Below, in pieces: positions 8,790 to 18,285 of a stretch of DNA of 64,000 bases. The DNA comes from Marinimicrococcus flavescens (GTDB taxonomy: Bacteria > Pseudomonadota > Alphaproteobacteria > Geminicoccales > Geminicoccaceae): positions 1 to 64,000 of the forward strand of contig JARGEQ010000047.1 in NCBI GenBank assembly GCA_029211145.1, given 5' to 3'. Below the pieces are notes generated by a model. It had not been told where the DNA came from. It saw only the letters and a program-made list of their open reading frames with translations, and did no database searches. How positions within the stretch are numbered: position 1 is the stretch's first letter; each line of letters starts with the position of its first letter. A program made the translations under genes and the position numbers.

Positions 8790-9812
8790 TCAGCCGATGG
8801 CGACGCCGATGTCCGCCTCCTGCAGCTCGTTAACGCCCGCGATCTTGATCACGTCGCCCTTCACGCCGCCTTCCGCGCCGCTCAGGTCGATCGTCATGCC
8901 CTTCTTGCCGACCTTGACGAAGTCGTCGCCCTTGCCGATGACATTGTCCTGGTTGGTGTCGAGATCGGCAAAGGTTAGGTTGTAGTCGCCGAGGTCGAGG
9001 ACATCTTCGCCCGAGACGAAGTCCAGGATCTGGTCCTTGCCGCCGCCGATCTCGTAGACGAACCGGTCGAAGCCGCTGCCGCCGGTGAGCTTGTCCTTGC
9101 CCAGACCGCCGACCAGGATGTCGTCGCCGGCGCCGCCATCCAGCACGTCGTTGCCGCCGCCGCCGTAGATGGTGTCGTCGCCGTCCTCGCCATAGAGCTT
9201 GTCGTTGCCGCCAGCGGCGCTGGCGTCGGTCATACCGATATCGGCGTCGCCGAAGATCGTGTCGTCGCCCTCGCCGCCGAAGATCGTGTCGTTGCCGCCG
9301 CGGGCCTTGTCGCGCAGCTGGAAGCCGTCGCCATAGAGCGTGTCGGCGCCGGTGCCGCCAAAGATGAAGTCGTTGCCCATCACGGCGTTGTCGAAGCCAC
9401 TGCCGTCGCCGAAGATGGTGTCGTCGCCGTCACCGCCGTCGAGCCCGTCATTGCCGCCCTTGGAAGAGTTGTAGAGCGACGGCGCGTCGCCGAACATGAT
9501 GTCGTTGCCGGCGCCGCCGAGAATACCGTCCTTGCCGCCCTTCGAGCGGTCGAGCATCTCGTTGGAGGCGTCGCCGTACAGGAGGTCGGAGCCGCCCTGA
9601 CCGAAGATCAGATCGTTGCCGCCCTTGCCCTGACCGAACAGATCGTCGAAATCGCCAGTGACGATGTCGAAGCCGTCGCCGGCCTCGATAACGTCGTTGC
9701 CGAAGAAGCCGGCGATGTTGTCGAAATCATCGGTCGCAAGGCCCGAGACACCCTCGGAAGCCGACAGGACGGAAATCTGGTCGTTCTTGTTGGTACCGTC
9801 GACGATGGCCAT
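8790..9812 (-). CDS. RTX calcium-binding repeat protein 1
   Basis: A 340-residue acidic protein made almost wholly of RTX repeats (GGxGxDxUx), which fold into a calcium-loaded beta-roll outside the cell. There is no N-terminal signal peptide; RTX proteins normally leave by type I secretion using a C-terminal signal. Here about five copies of a 27-28-residue unit occur: two canonical nonapeptides (such as GGNDTIFGGEGDDTIFGD) plus a 9-12-residue non-canonical stretch ending in K/R. After about residue 215 the nonapeptides become contiguous, followed by a serralysin-type C-terminal block (DQILDFVSGEDVLDLGDYN). An EF-hand-like loop DLDTNQDNVIGKGDD follows. No enzyme domain is visible. It has two paralogues upstream. 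No type I exporter genes lie in this window. Confidence 0.85.
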   Translation of the reverse strand: MAIVDGTNKNDQISVLSASEGVSGLATDDFDNIAGFFGNDVIEAGDGFDIVTGDFDDLFGQGKGGNDLIFGQGGSDLLYGDASNEMLDRSKGGKDGILGGAGNDIMFGDAPSLYNSSKGGNDGLDGGDGDDTIFGDGSGFDNAVMGNDFIFGGTGADTLYGDGFQLRDKARGGNDTIFGGEGDDTIFGDADIGMTDASAAGGNDKLYGEDGDDTIYGGGGNDVLDGGAGDDILVGGLGKDKLTGGSGFDRFVYEIGGGKDQILDFVSGEDVLDLGDYNLTFADLDTNQDNVIGKGDDFVKVGKKGMTIDLSGAEGGVKGDVIKIAGVNELQEADIGVAIG

Positions 9813-10091
9813 GCTGTTGCCTCTGGAGGTTTGGCATGCAGCGTCAAGAACTGGCAGGCCAGGCTGTGACGCCTGGTTCTTGAATTATTGCTGCCCGGCT
9901 CCGCGCTGCATTGTCTGCACGGCATACGCGCAACCTTGGCGGGAATCACCAAAAACAACAATCGACTTGAGGTGCTATGGTACAGATTCTGACGGACCCC
10001 GCGGCGCTCCGGGAACGGGGCGCGCTCTCCCTCCAACGAACGGCGCCGGCCGCTTGCGCAGCCGGCGCCCCTTTTTCTCACCTCCCTCGCA
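9813..10091. other. Intergenic region between RTX genes 1 and 2
   Basis: No gene seen. The part around 9885-9990 is comparatively AT-rich and should hold the promoter of RTX gene 1 (minus). Its right end contains the second copy of the terminator hairpin, which reads on the plus strand although no plus-strand gene precedes it. Confidence 0.5.
10042..10076 (+). terminator. Duplicated terminator hairpin, copy 2
   Basis: A 9-bp stem (10042-10050 with 10061-10069) with the same 10-nt loop as copy 1, then TTTTT at 10072-10076. Some 39 bases, from the stem through the T run, are identical to copy 1. On the minus strand, the direction of the RTX genes, no T run follows the stem, so it cannot act as a classical terminator for RTX gene 2. 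Confidence 0.7.
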
Positions 10092-11120
10092 TCAGCCGAC
10101 AGCGACGAGGATGTCCGCCTCCTGCAGCTCGTTGACACCGGCGATCTTGATCACGTCGCCCTTCACGCCGCCATCGGCGCCGCTCAGGTCGATCTTCATG
10201 CCCTTCTTGCCGGCCTTGACGAGATCGTCGCCCTTGCCGATCACACCGTCCTGGTTGGTGTCGAGATCGGCGAAGCTCAGATTGTAGTCGCCGAGGTCGA
10301 GGACATCCTCACCGGAGACGAAGTCGAGGATCTTGTCCTTGCCGCCGCCGATCTCGTAGCGGAACTGGTCGGCGCCGGCGCCGCCGATGAGCTTGTCCTT
10401 GCCGAGACCGCCGACCAGGATGTCATTGCCCTCGCCGCCGTCGAGCAGATCGTTGCCCGCGCCGCCATAGATCGTGTCGTCGCCCTCCTCGCCGAAAAGC
10501 TTGTCGTTGCCGCCGCGCGTGGTGGGATCGGTGAAGATGCCGGGCCTGGCGTCGCCGAAGATCGTGTCGTCGCCCTCGCCGCCGAAAATCTTGTCGTTGC
10601 CGCCGCGGGCATTGTCGCGCAGCTCCCAGCCCTCGCCGTACAGGAAGTCGTCACCTGCTCCGCCGAAGATGGTGTCGTTACCGCCGCGGGCGTTCTCGCG
10701 GGTACCGACGCCGTCGCCGTAGATCTGGTCGTTGCCATCGCCGCCGAACAGGACGTCGTGACCGCCCCTGCTGCTGCCGATCATGTGCTCGGCATCGCCG
10801 GCGATGCGGTCATCGTCGGCGCCGCCGTCGATGACGTCCTTGCCGCCCTTGGCTTTGCCGGTCATCTCGTTGGAGGCGTCGCCGTAGAGCGTGTCCTCGC
10901 CGTCCTCGCCAAAGATGATGTCGTTGCCGCCCTTCTGCTTGCCGCCGAGATCGGCCAGATCGCCGGTAACGACATCGTCGCCGCCCCCGGCAGCGATCTC
11001 GTCTTTGCCGAAATCGCCGATGATGTTGTCGGCGTCGGCGGTCGGTGCGCCGGTCACACCGGCCGAAGTGAGGGCGACGGAGATCTGGTCGTTCTTGTCG
11101 GTGCCGAGAACGTCTGCCAT
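10092..11120 (-). CDS. RTX calcium-binding repeat protein 2
   Basis: A 342-residue paralogue of the other two RTX proteins, closest to protein 1: the last 100 residues are nearly identical, including ILDFVSGEDVLDLGDYN, the DTNQDGVIGKGDD loop and the ending VNELQEADI. The same 27-28-residue super-repeat (for example GGNDIIFGEDGEDTLYGD, then a linker ending AKGGKD) covers residues about 65-210. The ATG at 11120 is preferred over an upstream TTG because it aligns with the MA...GTxKNDQI start shared by the three proteins. No signal peptide; predicted type I secretion substrate binding calcium outside the cell. Confidence 0.85.
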   Translation of the reverse strand: MADVLGTDKNDQISVALTSAGVTGAPTADADNIIGDFGKDEIAAGGGDDVVTGDLADLGGKQKGGNDIIFGEDGEDTLYGDASNEMTGKAKGGKDVIDGGADDDRIAGDAEHMIGSSRGGHDVLFGGDGNDQIYGDGVGTRENARGGNDTIFGGAGDDFLYGEGWELRDNARGGNDKIFGGEGDDTIFGDARPGIFTDPTTRGGNDKLFGEEGDDTIYGGAGNDLLDGGEGNDILVGGLGKDKLIGGAGADQFRYEIGGGKDKILDFVSGEDVLDLGDYNLSFADLDTNQDGVIGKGDDLVKAGKKGMKIDLSGADGGVKGDVIKIAGVNELQEADILVAVG

Positions 11121-11287
11121 GTCCAACTCTCTCAACCGTTACCGTTCAGTCGCGCAAGTCGGCGCGGCAGCAGCCGGTGCCGGAGCCATCCCGGTGGCTG
11201 TGCCCTCTGCGTAGCGACGCACGCTGACCTCACGAATAACGGCAACCGCAGCGCGTTGCATCGCGCAGTTTGCACCATGCTGTGATT

Positions 11288-11575
11288 TCAGGCGCCCTCG
11301 GATACGCAGGCATGTCGGTGGAAGCTTCCGGGCAGCGGCGCCACCTCGTTCCATCCGCCGGCGGCAAGGAAGGCGAGCCGGGCACGCGGCTGGCTCTCGA
11401 GCAGCGCCAGCACCTCCTGCTCGCTGGCGGTCAGCCGACACAGGCCGGGCGCCGTCACCCGCCAGAGCGGACGGCCGGGACCCGGCTCACGGGACCCGCT
11501 CCGGCATGCGAGCACCCCGGCCTCGTCCGCTTCCAGCTGGAGTTCCCCACGACGATCACTGCCTGTTCGGCCCAT
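11288..11575 (-). CDS. Small protein of unknown function between RTX genes
   Basis: A 95-residue protein that I do not recognise. Support for it being real is the ribosome-binding site: AAGGAG seven bases before the ATG, the best in this region, behind an AT-rich stretch (about 11600-11690) that could be a promoter. It is on the same strand as the RTX genes and lies between genes 3 and 2. No signal peptide, membrane segment or known motif; two cysteines. The middle part (LTASEQEVLALLESQPRARL) looks helical. A regulator or secretion accessory for the RTX proteins is conceivable only from position. Confidence 0.5.
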   Translation of the reverse strand: MGRTGSDRRGELQLEADEAGVLACRSGSREPGPGRPLWRVTAPGLCRLTASEQEVLALLESQPRARLAFLAAGGWNEVAPLPGSFHRHACVSEGA

Positions 11576-11751
11576 CTCTCAACTCCTTCAAATCGCCCCG
11601 CCGGGCTCCGGGCTGCGTTAGGAACAATTCTCTTAAAATTCTTCGTGATTGCCTGTTTCCTAAATCACAGCGTTAGAGCTCGTCGAGCCAATATCTGCCC
11701 GACACCCGTACCCGAGGCCTCTGGCGAGCCTGTGCAGCCCGCTAAGAGACG

Positions 11752-11777
11752 CGCGCCGGCCGGGGGCCGGCGCGTTT
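11752..11777 (+). terminator. Hairpin at 3' end of RTX gene 3
   Basis: A 10-bp GC stem (11752-11761 with 11765-11774, 3-nt loop) followed by TTT on the plus strand. Like the hairpins beside RTX genes 1 and 2, its T run reads away from the RTX gene's own direction. The T run is short, so function as a terminator is less certain. Confidence 0.5.
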
Positions 11778-11804
11778 ACAACGCATCATGACAGGGTGGG
11801 GCGA

Positions 11805-12857
11805 TCAGGTGGCGACAACGATATCGGCCGCGTCCAGCTCGTTGACACCGGCGATCTTCACGACGTCGGCTCCGGCGTCGCCCTGCGAGGCCGCACCGAG
11901 ATCGATGCTGAGCTTGTTCTTGCCGGCCTTCACGAACTCGTCGTCGCCGTTGAGCACCTCGTCGTCATTGCTGTCCAGCGAGGAGAAATCGAGACCGTAC
12001 CCGCCGAAGTCGAGCAGATCCTCGCCCCTCATGAAATCCTTCACCTTGTCCTTGCCGCTGCCCGGGTCGAAGTCGAACGTGTCTGAATCGGCGTCGCCCC
12101 ACAACTTGTCGTTGCCGCCGCCGCCCACAAGGAAGTCGTCGCCGTCGCCGCCGTGCAGCTTGTCCTTGCCGCCTGTCGTGGTGTCGTCGGTGGATTCGCT
12201 GCGGGCGTCGCCCCACAGCTGGTCGTCGCCGGCCCCGCCGAACAGCTCGTCATTGCCCGCCTTGGCGTTGTCGCGCAGCTCGAAGCCTTCGCCATAGAGC
12301 TCGTCGTCGCCCTCGCCGCCCTCGAGCCTGTCCTTGCCGCCCCGGGAGTCGCCGTTGGTGCCGACGCCGTCGCCATACATGAAGTCGGCGCCAGCCCCGC
12401 CCGTGATCTTGTCATTGCCGCCCTTGGAGCTCTCCAGCAAGAGATCCGCATCGCCGACGAGGCGGTCGCCGCCTTCGCCGCCGTCGATCGTGTCGTCGCC
12501 GCCCCTGGACTTGCCCGTCATCTCCTCCAGGGCATCGCCGTAGACCTCGTCGTCGTCCGCTCCGGCATCGGCCCGGTCATTGCCACCCTTGCCCTTGCCG
12601 GAGAGATTGGCGGCGTCGCCGACAATGATGTCCTCACCCTCGCCGGTGCTGATCTTGTCGTTGCCGCCCTTGCCCTTCTCGATCGTGTCGACGATGTCGC
12701 CCCAGCCCTGGTCGGCGCCGGCGCCCGTCTCGATCGTGTCGTTGCCGAACAGGCCGAAAACCTGGTCGTCCTCTCCCCCGGGCTGTCCTGTCACCCCCGC
12801 CGACACCTGCTCCAGCGTGATGGTGTCCTTCTTGTCGGTACCGGTGACCAATGCCAT
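11805..12857 (-). CDS. RTX calcium-binding repeat protein 3
   Basis: A 350-residue RTX protein, the most diverged of the trio but with the same plan: MALVTGTDKKDTITL start, several 27-28-residue super-repeats, then a C-terminal block KDKVKDFMRGEDLLDFGGYG and an EF-hand-like loop (DSNDDEVLNGDDEFVKAG). The ATG at 12857 is chosen over the frame's opening at 12911 because GGGGAG lies six bases upstream and it aligns with the paralogues. The linker ELRDNAKAGND matches ELRDNARGGND and LRDKARGGND in the other two, showing descent from one ancestor. Predicted to be secreted without a signal peptide and to bind calcium; no catalytic domain. Confidence 0.85.
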   Translation of the reverse strand: MALVTGTDKKDTITLEQVSAGVTGQPGGEDDQVFGLFGNDTIETGAGADQGWGDIVDTIEKGKGGNDKISTGEGEDIIVGDAANLSGKGKGGNDRADAGADDDEVYGDALEEMTGKSRGGDDTIDGGEGGDRLVGDADLLLESSKGGNDKITGGAGADFMYGDGVGTNGDSRGGKDRLEGGEGDDELYGEGFELRDNAKAGNDELFGGAGDDQLWGDARSESTDDTTTGGKDKLHGGDGDDFLVGGGGNDKLWGDADSDTFDFDPGSGKDKVKDFMRGEDLLDFGGYGLDFSSLDSNDDEVLNGDDEFVKAGKNKLSIDLGAASQGDAGADVVKIAGVNELDAADIVVAT

Positions 12858-13073
12858 TGGCTGCTCCCCTGATCTCCGAACGTCTCGTTGCGCCGGCCTG
12901 CGCGCATCCACTGCGCGCAGACCGACTCGCTCACGATCAGATTAGCCGATGGGAGAAACGAGCCTAGTCACCAAAAGGATGAGAAAGGCGACGAGTGTGC
13001 CACCTGCAGGTCCAGGCACCCGCGATGCCTGTCCCGCCGACCTTCCCATGAGGGGGAGCGCCGTTCCGGCTCC

Positions 13074-13904
13074 CTACTTCACCGCGCCCAGGGCCAGGCC
13101 GCGCACCAGGCCGCGCTGGAGCCAGGCGAACACCACCGCCACCGGCACCGTCGCCAGCAATGTCGCCGCCATCACGTGGTGCCAGTCGATCCGGTAGGCG
13201 CCGCCCACCATCGAGAAGATCTTGAGGGTGAGCGTGTAGCTCTCCGCCGAGCGCAGCAGGGTCAGGGCCAGAACGAACTCGTTCCAGCAGTTGACGAAGG
13301 TGAAGATCGAGGTGACCGCGAAGGCCGGCATGGCCAGCGGCAGGAAGACCCGCACGATGCTCTGCCGGCGGCTGGCGCCGTCGATCCACGCCGCCTCCTC
13401 GAGCTCCTTGGGGATCGAGGCGAAGTAGGACTGGAGCATCCAGATGGCGAAGGCGAGGTTGAAAGCCGCGTAGGTGAGGATGAGCGACCAGAGCTGGTCC
13501 ACCAGCCCGAGGCTCGCCATGAGCCGGAAGATGCCGATCACCAGCACGATGGGCGAGAGCATCTGGGTCACCAGCAGGAGCTGGCGGAAGACGCCCTTGC
13601 CGGCAAAGCGCATCCGTGCGGTGGCGTAGGCCGCCGGTACCGCAATGGCGAGGCATACGAGGGTCGAGCCGAGGCTCACCAGAAGGCTGTTCCTGAGTGC
13701 CGGCCCGAAGGCGGCTGCCTCCCACATGGTGAGAAAGTTGCCGAAGGCGGCGCGGCTGGGAAGCCAGGTGGGCGGGAAGACGAAGATCTCCTCGGCCGGC
13801 TTGAGCGCGGTCGAGAGCATGACAGCGTAGGGGAACAGGATGACCGCCACGAGCGGCGAGAGGAGCAGCCAGTAGAGCAGGCTGCGGCGGGCGCGCGGGC
13901 TCAT
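13074..13904 (-). CDS. Sugar ABC transporter permease, MalG/UgpE type
   Basis: Membrane subunit of a CUT1 carbohydrate importer, 276 residues. Six helices are expected, starting [20 protein letters not shown]; the EAA loop [20 protein letters not shown] and the C-terminal [12 protein letters not shown] are typical of MalG-type subunits. The start at 13904 overlaps the stop codon of the partner permease (ATGA). No MalK/UgpC-type ATPase is encoded next to it, so a shared ATPase elsewhere in the genome is implied. Confidence 0.9.
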   Translation of the reverse strand: MSPRARRSLLYWLLLSPLVAVILFPYAVMLSTALKPAEEIFVFPPTWLPSRAAFGNFLTMWEAAAFGPALRNSLLVSLGSTLVCLAIAVPAAYATARMRFAGKGVFRQLLLVTQMLSPIVLVIGIFRLMASLGLVDQLWSLILTYAAFNLAFAIWMLQSYFASIPKELEEAAWIDGASRRQSIVRVFLPLAMPAFAVTSIFTFVNCWNEFVLALTLLRSAESYTLTLKIFSMVGGAYRIDWHHVMAATLLATVPVAVVFAWLQRGLVRGLALGAVK

Positions 13905-14791
13905 GCCTCGGCCTCCCGGCTCCGGGCCAGCAGCCACGCATAGAAGATCGTGAAGGCGAGCAGCACGAGGAACATCACCAGTGACATGGCGGCCGCCGCG
14001 TCCAGCTTTCCGTAGCGGAAGGCGAGCTTGTAGAGATAGGTCACGAGGATGTCGGTGGAGTTGGCGGGATCGCCCTGGGTGAGCACCCAGATGATCGGGA
14101 ACGAGTTGAAGACGTAGATGATGTTCAGGACGATGGCGATGTTCACGAAGGGGCGCAGCAGCGGCAAGGTGAGATGCCGGAAGCGCTGCCAGCCGCCGGC
14201 ACCGTCGAGCCGTGCCGCCTCGTAGATGTCGCCGGGCAGGGAGGAGAGCCCGCCCAGCAGGATCGTGACGGTGAACGGGATCGAGACCAGGATCCCGATG
14301 CCGATCTCGATGGGAAAGGCCGTGCCGGCGCTGGCCAGCCACTCCACCGGCCCGTCGAGCACACCGAGCTCGAAGAGCGTGGCATTGAGCATCCCGTACT
14401 GGCCGTTGAGGGTCCAGCGCCAGACGATGGCGTTCATGGTGAGCGAGATCGCCCAAGGCAGCATGATGATCACCCGGGCGAGTCCGCGGCCGGCGAAATC
14501 GTCGTTGAGCATCAGCGCCAGCGGCACTGAGATCAGCAGCGTGCCGCCGACCACGCAGACGGTCCACACCAGGGTCCGCCACAGCGAGGCGAGGAACACC
14601 GGGTCGTCGAGCAGCGCCGAGAAATTCTCGAGACCGACGAATCCCCTGAGCTGCCCGAAGCGGGTGACCGCGTGCAGCGAGGTCCGGGTGACGTCGAGGA
14701 TGGGATAGCCGATGATCCAGAGCGCCAGGAGCACGCTGGGCAGGATCATGGCGAGAGCGAGCGCCTGGTGGCGCCGGGCCGGGTTGCGCAA
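13901..14791 (-). CDS. Sugar ABC transporter permease, MalF/UgpA type
   Basis: Partner membrane subunit of the CUT1 importer, 296 residues with an N-terminal helix ([22 protein letters not shown]) and the EAA loop [20 protein letters not shown]. It follows the binding-protein gene by about 70 bases and overlaps the second permease by four bases. A small inverted repeat (14823-14828 with 14837-14842) lies in the gap after the binding-protein gene and could help keep that transcript more abundant than the permease part. Confidence 0.9.
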   Translation of the reverse strand: MRNPARRHQALALAMILPSVLLALWIIGYPILDVTRTSLHAVTRFGQLRGFVGLENFSALLDDPVFLASLWRTLVWTVCVVGGTLLISVPLALMLNDDFAGRGLARVIIMLPWAISLTMNAIVWRWTLNGQYGMLNATLFELGVLDGPVEWLASAGTAFPIEIGIGILVSIPFTVTILLGGLSSLPGDIYEAARLDGAGGWQRFRHLTLPLLRPFVNIAIVLNIIYVFNSFPIIWVLTQGDPANSTDILVTYLYKLAFRYGKLDAAAAMSLVMFLVLLAFTIFYAWLLARSREAEA

Positions 14792-14860
14792 GGGGCGGGT
14801 CCAGGAGCAGGCAGGCGGGCGGGGCGGGCTGCCTCACCCGCCTCCGTCCGCCGCTCGGGC

Positions 14861-16087
14861 TCAGCGCAGGAGCGCGTCGATCTTGGCGGCGGCCGCCTCG
14901 AGGGCGGGCCCGGGCTCGGCCTCGCCCAGATAGATCTGCTGGAGTGCTGCCGAGGTGATGTCGGCCATCTCCTCCCAGTTGGGGATGAGCGGCGCGAAGC
15001 GCGCATGGGGCAGCATGTCGGTGAACGCCTTGAGGCGCGCATCGTCGGCGAAGTGCGGGTCGGCGGCGACCGACTTGAAGACCGGCAGGAAGCCTTCCTT
15101 GAGGGTGAACTCGCGGCGCCACTTGTCGCTGAAGACGGCTTCTTCGAGGAACTTCCAGGCGGCGTCCTTGTCCTCCGAGGAGGCAAAGATCATGATGCTG
15201 TCGGTCACGCCGTACGTGGCCTGGGTGGTGCCCTCGGGAATCGGTGCTATCCCGTAGTCGAGATCGGGCGCCTCGTCGGCGATCTGGCCGCGCAGCCAGG
15301 GGCCCGAGAGCAGCATTGCCGCCCGGCCCTGCTTGAAGAGCGCTTCCACGTCCTGGCGATTGGCGCCGGTCGGCTGCGGCTGGGTCAGGCCCTCGTCGAT
15401 CATCGACTTGTAGAGCGTCGCCGCCTTCACCGCCGCCTCGCTGGCGATGCCGCTCTTGCCGTCCTCGATGAGCTCGCCGCCGTGGCTCCACAAGGCATAG
15501 TACCAGTAGGCGTCGGTCTCGATCTCCTTGCCCTGCATGGCAAAGCCGTAGACGTCGCCTTCCAGCTCCTTGACCTTCCGCGCAGCAGCCACGAGCTCGT
15601 CCCAGGTAGCGGGCGGGCCGTCGACCCCGGCCTTCTCCAGCAGCGTCTTGTTGTAGTACATGGCGCGCGCCGAGGCCGCGACCGGCAGGCCCCAGCTCTT
15701 GCCGTCGATCTGCGAGGGGGCGAGGAAGGTCTCGATGAAGCGGCCCTTGACCTCGGGCGTGATGTAGTCGTCGAGCGGCTCCGCGATGCCCTGCTCGGCA
15801 TAGTCGACCAGCCAGCGTGTGCCGATGATGGCGATGTCGGGAGCCGTGCCACCGACGATGTCGGTGGTGAGGCGCTGCTGGAGATTGTCCCAGCTCACGT
15901 CCTCGATCCTCACCTCGATGCCGGGATTGGCCTTCTCGAACTCGGCCGCCATGGCCTCGAAAATGCCGGGCGTCGCGTCGCTGTAGTGCGCGGTGATCAC
16001 CCGAAGCTCGGTCTGGGCCGCGGCACCGCCGGCGGCAAGAGCCACGATGGCCGCAGCGCCGAGAAGCGCCTGAACGGGTCTGCTCAT
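14861..16087 (-). CDS. Sugar ABC transporter substrate-binding protein (family 1)
   Basis: Periplasmic solute-binding protein of the CUT1 importer, 408 residues with a signal peptide (MSRPVQALLGAAAIVALAAG, cleavage near AAA-QT). SBP_bac_1 features include the early strand LRVITAHYSD, FEKANPGIEV, the TDIVGGTAPDIAIIG segment and YYNKTLLEKAGVDGPPATWDEL. A GGAGG precedes the ATG. It is divergent from the 16186 gene across 98 bases, which probably contain both promoters. Ligand unknown; the divergent TIM-barrel-like protein and dehydrogenase suggest a sugar or sugar derivative. Confidence 0.9.
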   Translation of the reverse strand: MSRPVQALLGAAAIVALAAGGAAAQTELRVITAHYSDATPGIFEAMAAEFEKANPGIEVRIEDVSWDNLQQRLTTDIVGGTAPDIAIIGTRWLVDYAEQGIAEPLDDYITPEVKGRFIETFLAPSQIDGKSWGLPVAASARAMYYNKTLLEKAGVDGPPATWDELVAAARKVKELEGDVYGFAMQGKEIETDAYWYYALWSHGGELIEDGKSGIASEAAVKAATLYKSMIDEGLTQPQPTGANRQDVEALFKQGRAAMLLSGPWLRGQIADEAPDLDYGIAPIPEGTTQATYGVTDSIMIFASSEDKDAAWKFLEEAVFSDKWRREFTLKEGFLPVFKSVAADPHFADDARLKAFTDMLPHARFAPLIPNWEEMADITSAALQQIYLGEAEPGPALEAAAAKIDALLR

Positions 16088-16154
16088 CCCATCCTCCCTG
16101 TAACGGCTTTGCCTCGCCGGTTGCGCGCAGCATAAAGGAGCCCAACGCGCGGCG

Positions 16155-16166
16155 GCAACTCGTTGC
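16155..16166. promoter_or_regulatory. Short palindrome in divergent promoter region
   Basis: GCAAC-TC-GTTGC, a perfect 5+5 palindrome with a 2-nt centre, lies in the 98-base gap between the divergent sugar binding-protein and TIM-barrel genes. It could be an operator for a sugar-responsive regulator, but no regulator gene is adjacent and the site is short. Confidence 0.25.
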
Positions 16167-16185
16167 AGGACAGGGAGGATGAACG

Positions 16186-17384
16186 GTGACAGCCAACGGC
16201 GGCGACTTCTTCCGCAGCGTTTATGCCTATCCGTGGGACGTCGCCGACGAAGGCACCGCCGCCTTCGCCGACCGGCTGCGGGCGCTGGGCGCCGACACCG
16301 TGACCTTGGCGGCCGCCTATCACGCCGGCAAGTTCCTGCGGCCGCACGGACGGGCCGGCAAGGTCTACTTCCCCCACGACGGCACCCTCGCCTTCCGCCA
16401 CGATCCGGCCGCCTACGGCCGGCTCAAGCCCGCCGCCAACCGGCTCCTCGACACGTTCGACGCCTTTGCCGCCCTCGCCGCCGAGGCTCCCGACTTCAGG
16501 CGGGTCGCGTGGATCGTCGCCTGCCACAATACCCGGCTCGGCACCGCCTGCCCCGACGTCACCGCCCGCAACTGCTTCGACGACCGCTATCCCTATTCGC
16601 TCTGCCCGGCCCAGCCGGACGTGCAGGACTTCGTGGTGGCCTTGTGCCGCGATGCCGCCCGGGCCTGCGTCCCGGCCGCGATCGCCGTCGAGACGCCGGG
16701 CTGGCTGCCCTACGAGCACGGCTTCCACCACGAGTTCGCGATGATGCCGCTCGACGACTGGACGCGGCTGCTGCTGGGCTTGTGCTTCTGCGATGCCTGC
16801 ATCGAGGGGGCGCAGGAGGCCGGCATCGACGCGCAGCGCCTGCAGCGCCGCCTGGCCGCCACCCTGGAGGACCGCCTGGCCGCAGCCCTGCCGATCAGCG
16901 CCGCACGGGCGCAGGACCAGATCGCCGCCGACCTGCTGCAGGCCTCCGAGCTTGCGGCCTTCCTGCGCTGGCGCTGCACCGTGGTCACCGGCCTCGTCGA
17001 GCGGGTGCGCAGCGCCCTGCCGGAAGAGATCGAGCTTTGGGTCATCCCCTCGGTCCAGCGCCCCTCGGCGCGCTCGTGGCTCGAGGGCAGCGATCTGGCC
17101 GAGCTGGCGCGGGCCGCCGACCGGCTCGAGATCTGCTTTTACGAGACCAGCGCCGAGGAGGTGGCGCTCGACCTCGCCGACGTGCGCCGGCGGGCCGGCA
17201 GCTCGGCCGTGATCAACGCGGTGCTGCGGCCGGGCTGGCCCGATCTCGCCGGCGGTGCGGAGACCGAGGCCGCGGTGCGGGCCCTGCGCGAGGAGGTGGC
17301 CTCGCTCGCCTTCTACAATTACGGCCATCTGCCGGAGCCGGCTCTGGCCCGCATCGGCGCCGGCTTTCGCGCCCTGGAGGTCCC

Positions 17385-17388
<4 letters not shown>
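16186..17388 (+). CDS. Predicted TIM-barrel protein of unknown function
   Basis: A 400-residue cytoplasmic protein without signal peptide. I do not recognise a named family. Its N-terminal pattern (FFRSVYAYPWDVADEG, then LRALGADTVTLAAAYHAGKF) looks like the first strands of a TIM barrel as in glycoside-hydrolase-like proteins, and conserved-looking aromatic/acidic pairs follow (VETPGWLPYEHGFHHEF; a CxxC in CFCDAC). The GTG start has GGGAGG seven bases upstream. It overlaps the next gene by four bases (ATGA) and is divergent from a sugar importer, so it probably acts on the imported compound. Enzymatic activity is inference only. Confidence 0.6.
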
Positions 17389-18179
<791 letters not shown>

Positions 18180-18285
18180 GCAGGCACGCCGCCGCGTCGC
18201 GCGACTGTCACCGTTCCGCCGATCGGTTGTCGCAATGCCGCTCTAGGGTCCGGCCGTCCGCCAGAACAGCAGGTGACGGTCCGGC

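Noticed and set aside
8790-12857. Regularly spaced short DNA repeats that might suggest a CRISPR array or satellite
   Set aside because: The periodicity is of codons for GGxGxD repeats in three RTX genes; there are no identical repeats with unique spacers of CRISPR type.
13074-16196. A 1040-codon open frame on the minus strand
   Set aside because: Only its last 276 codons are a real gene (MalG-type permease, start 13904). The rest is out of frame with, and covers, the MalF permease and binding-protein genes, which have clear family motifs.
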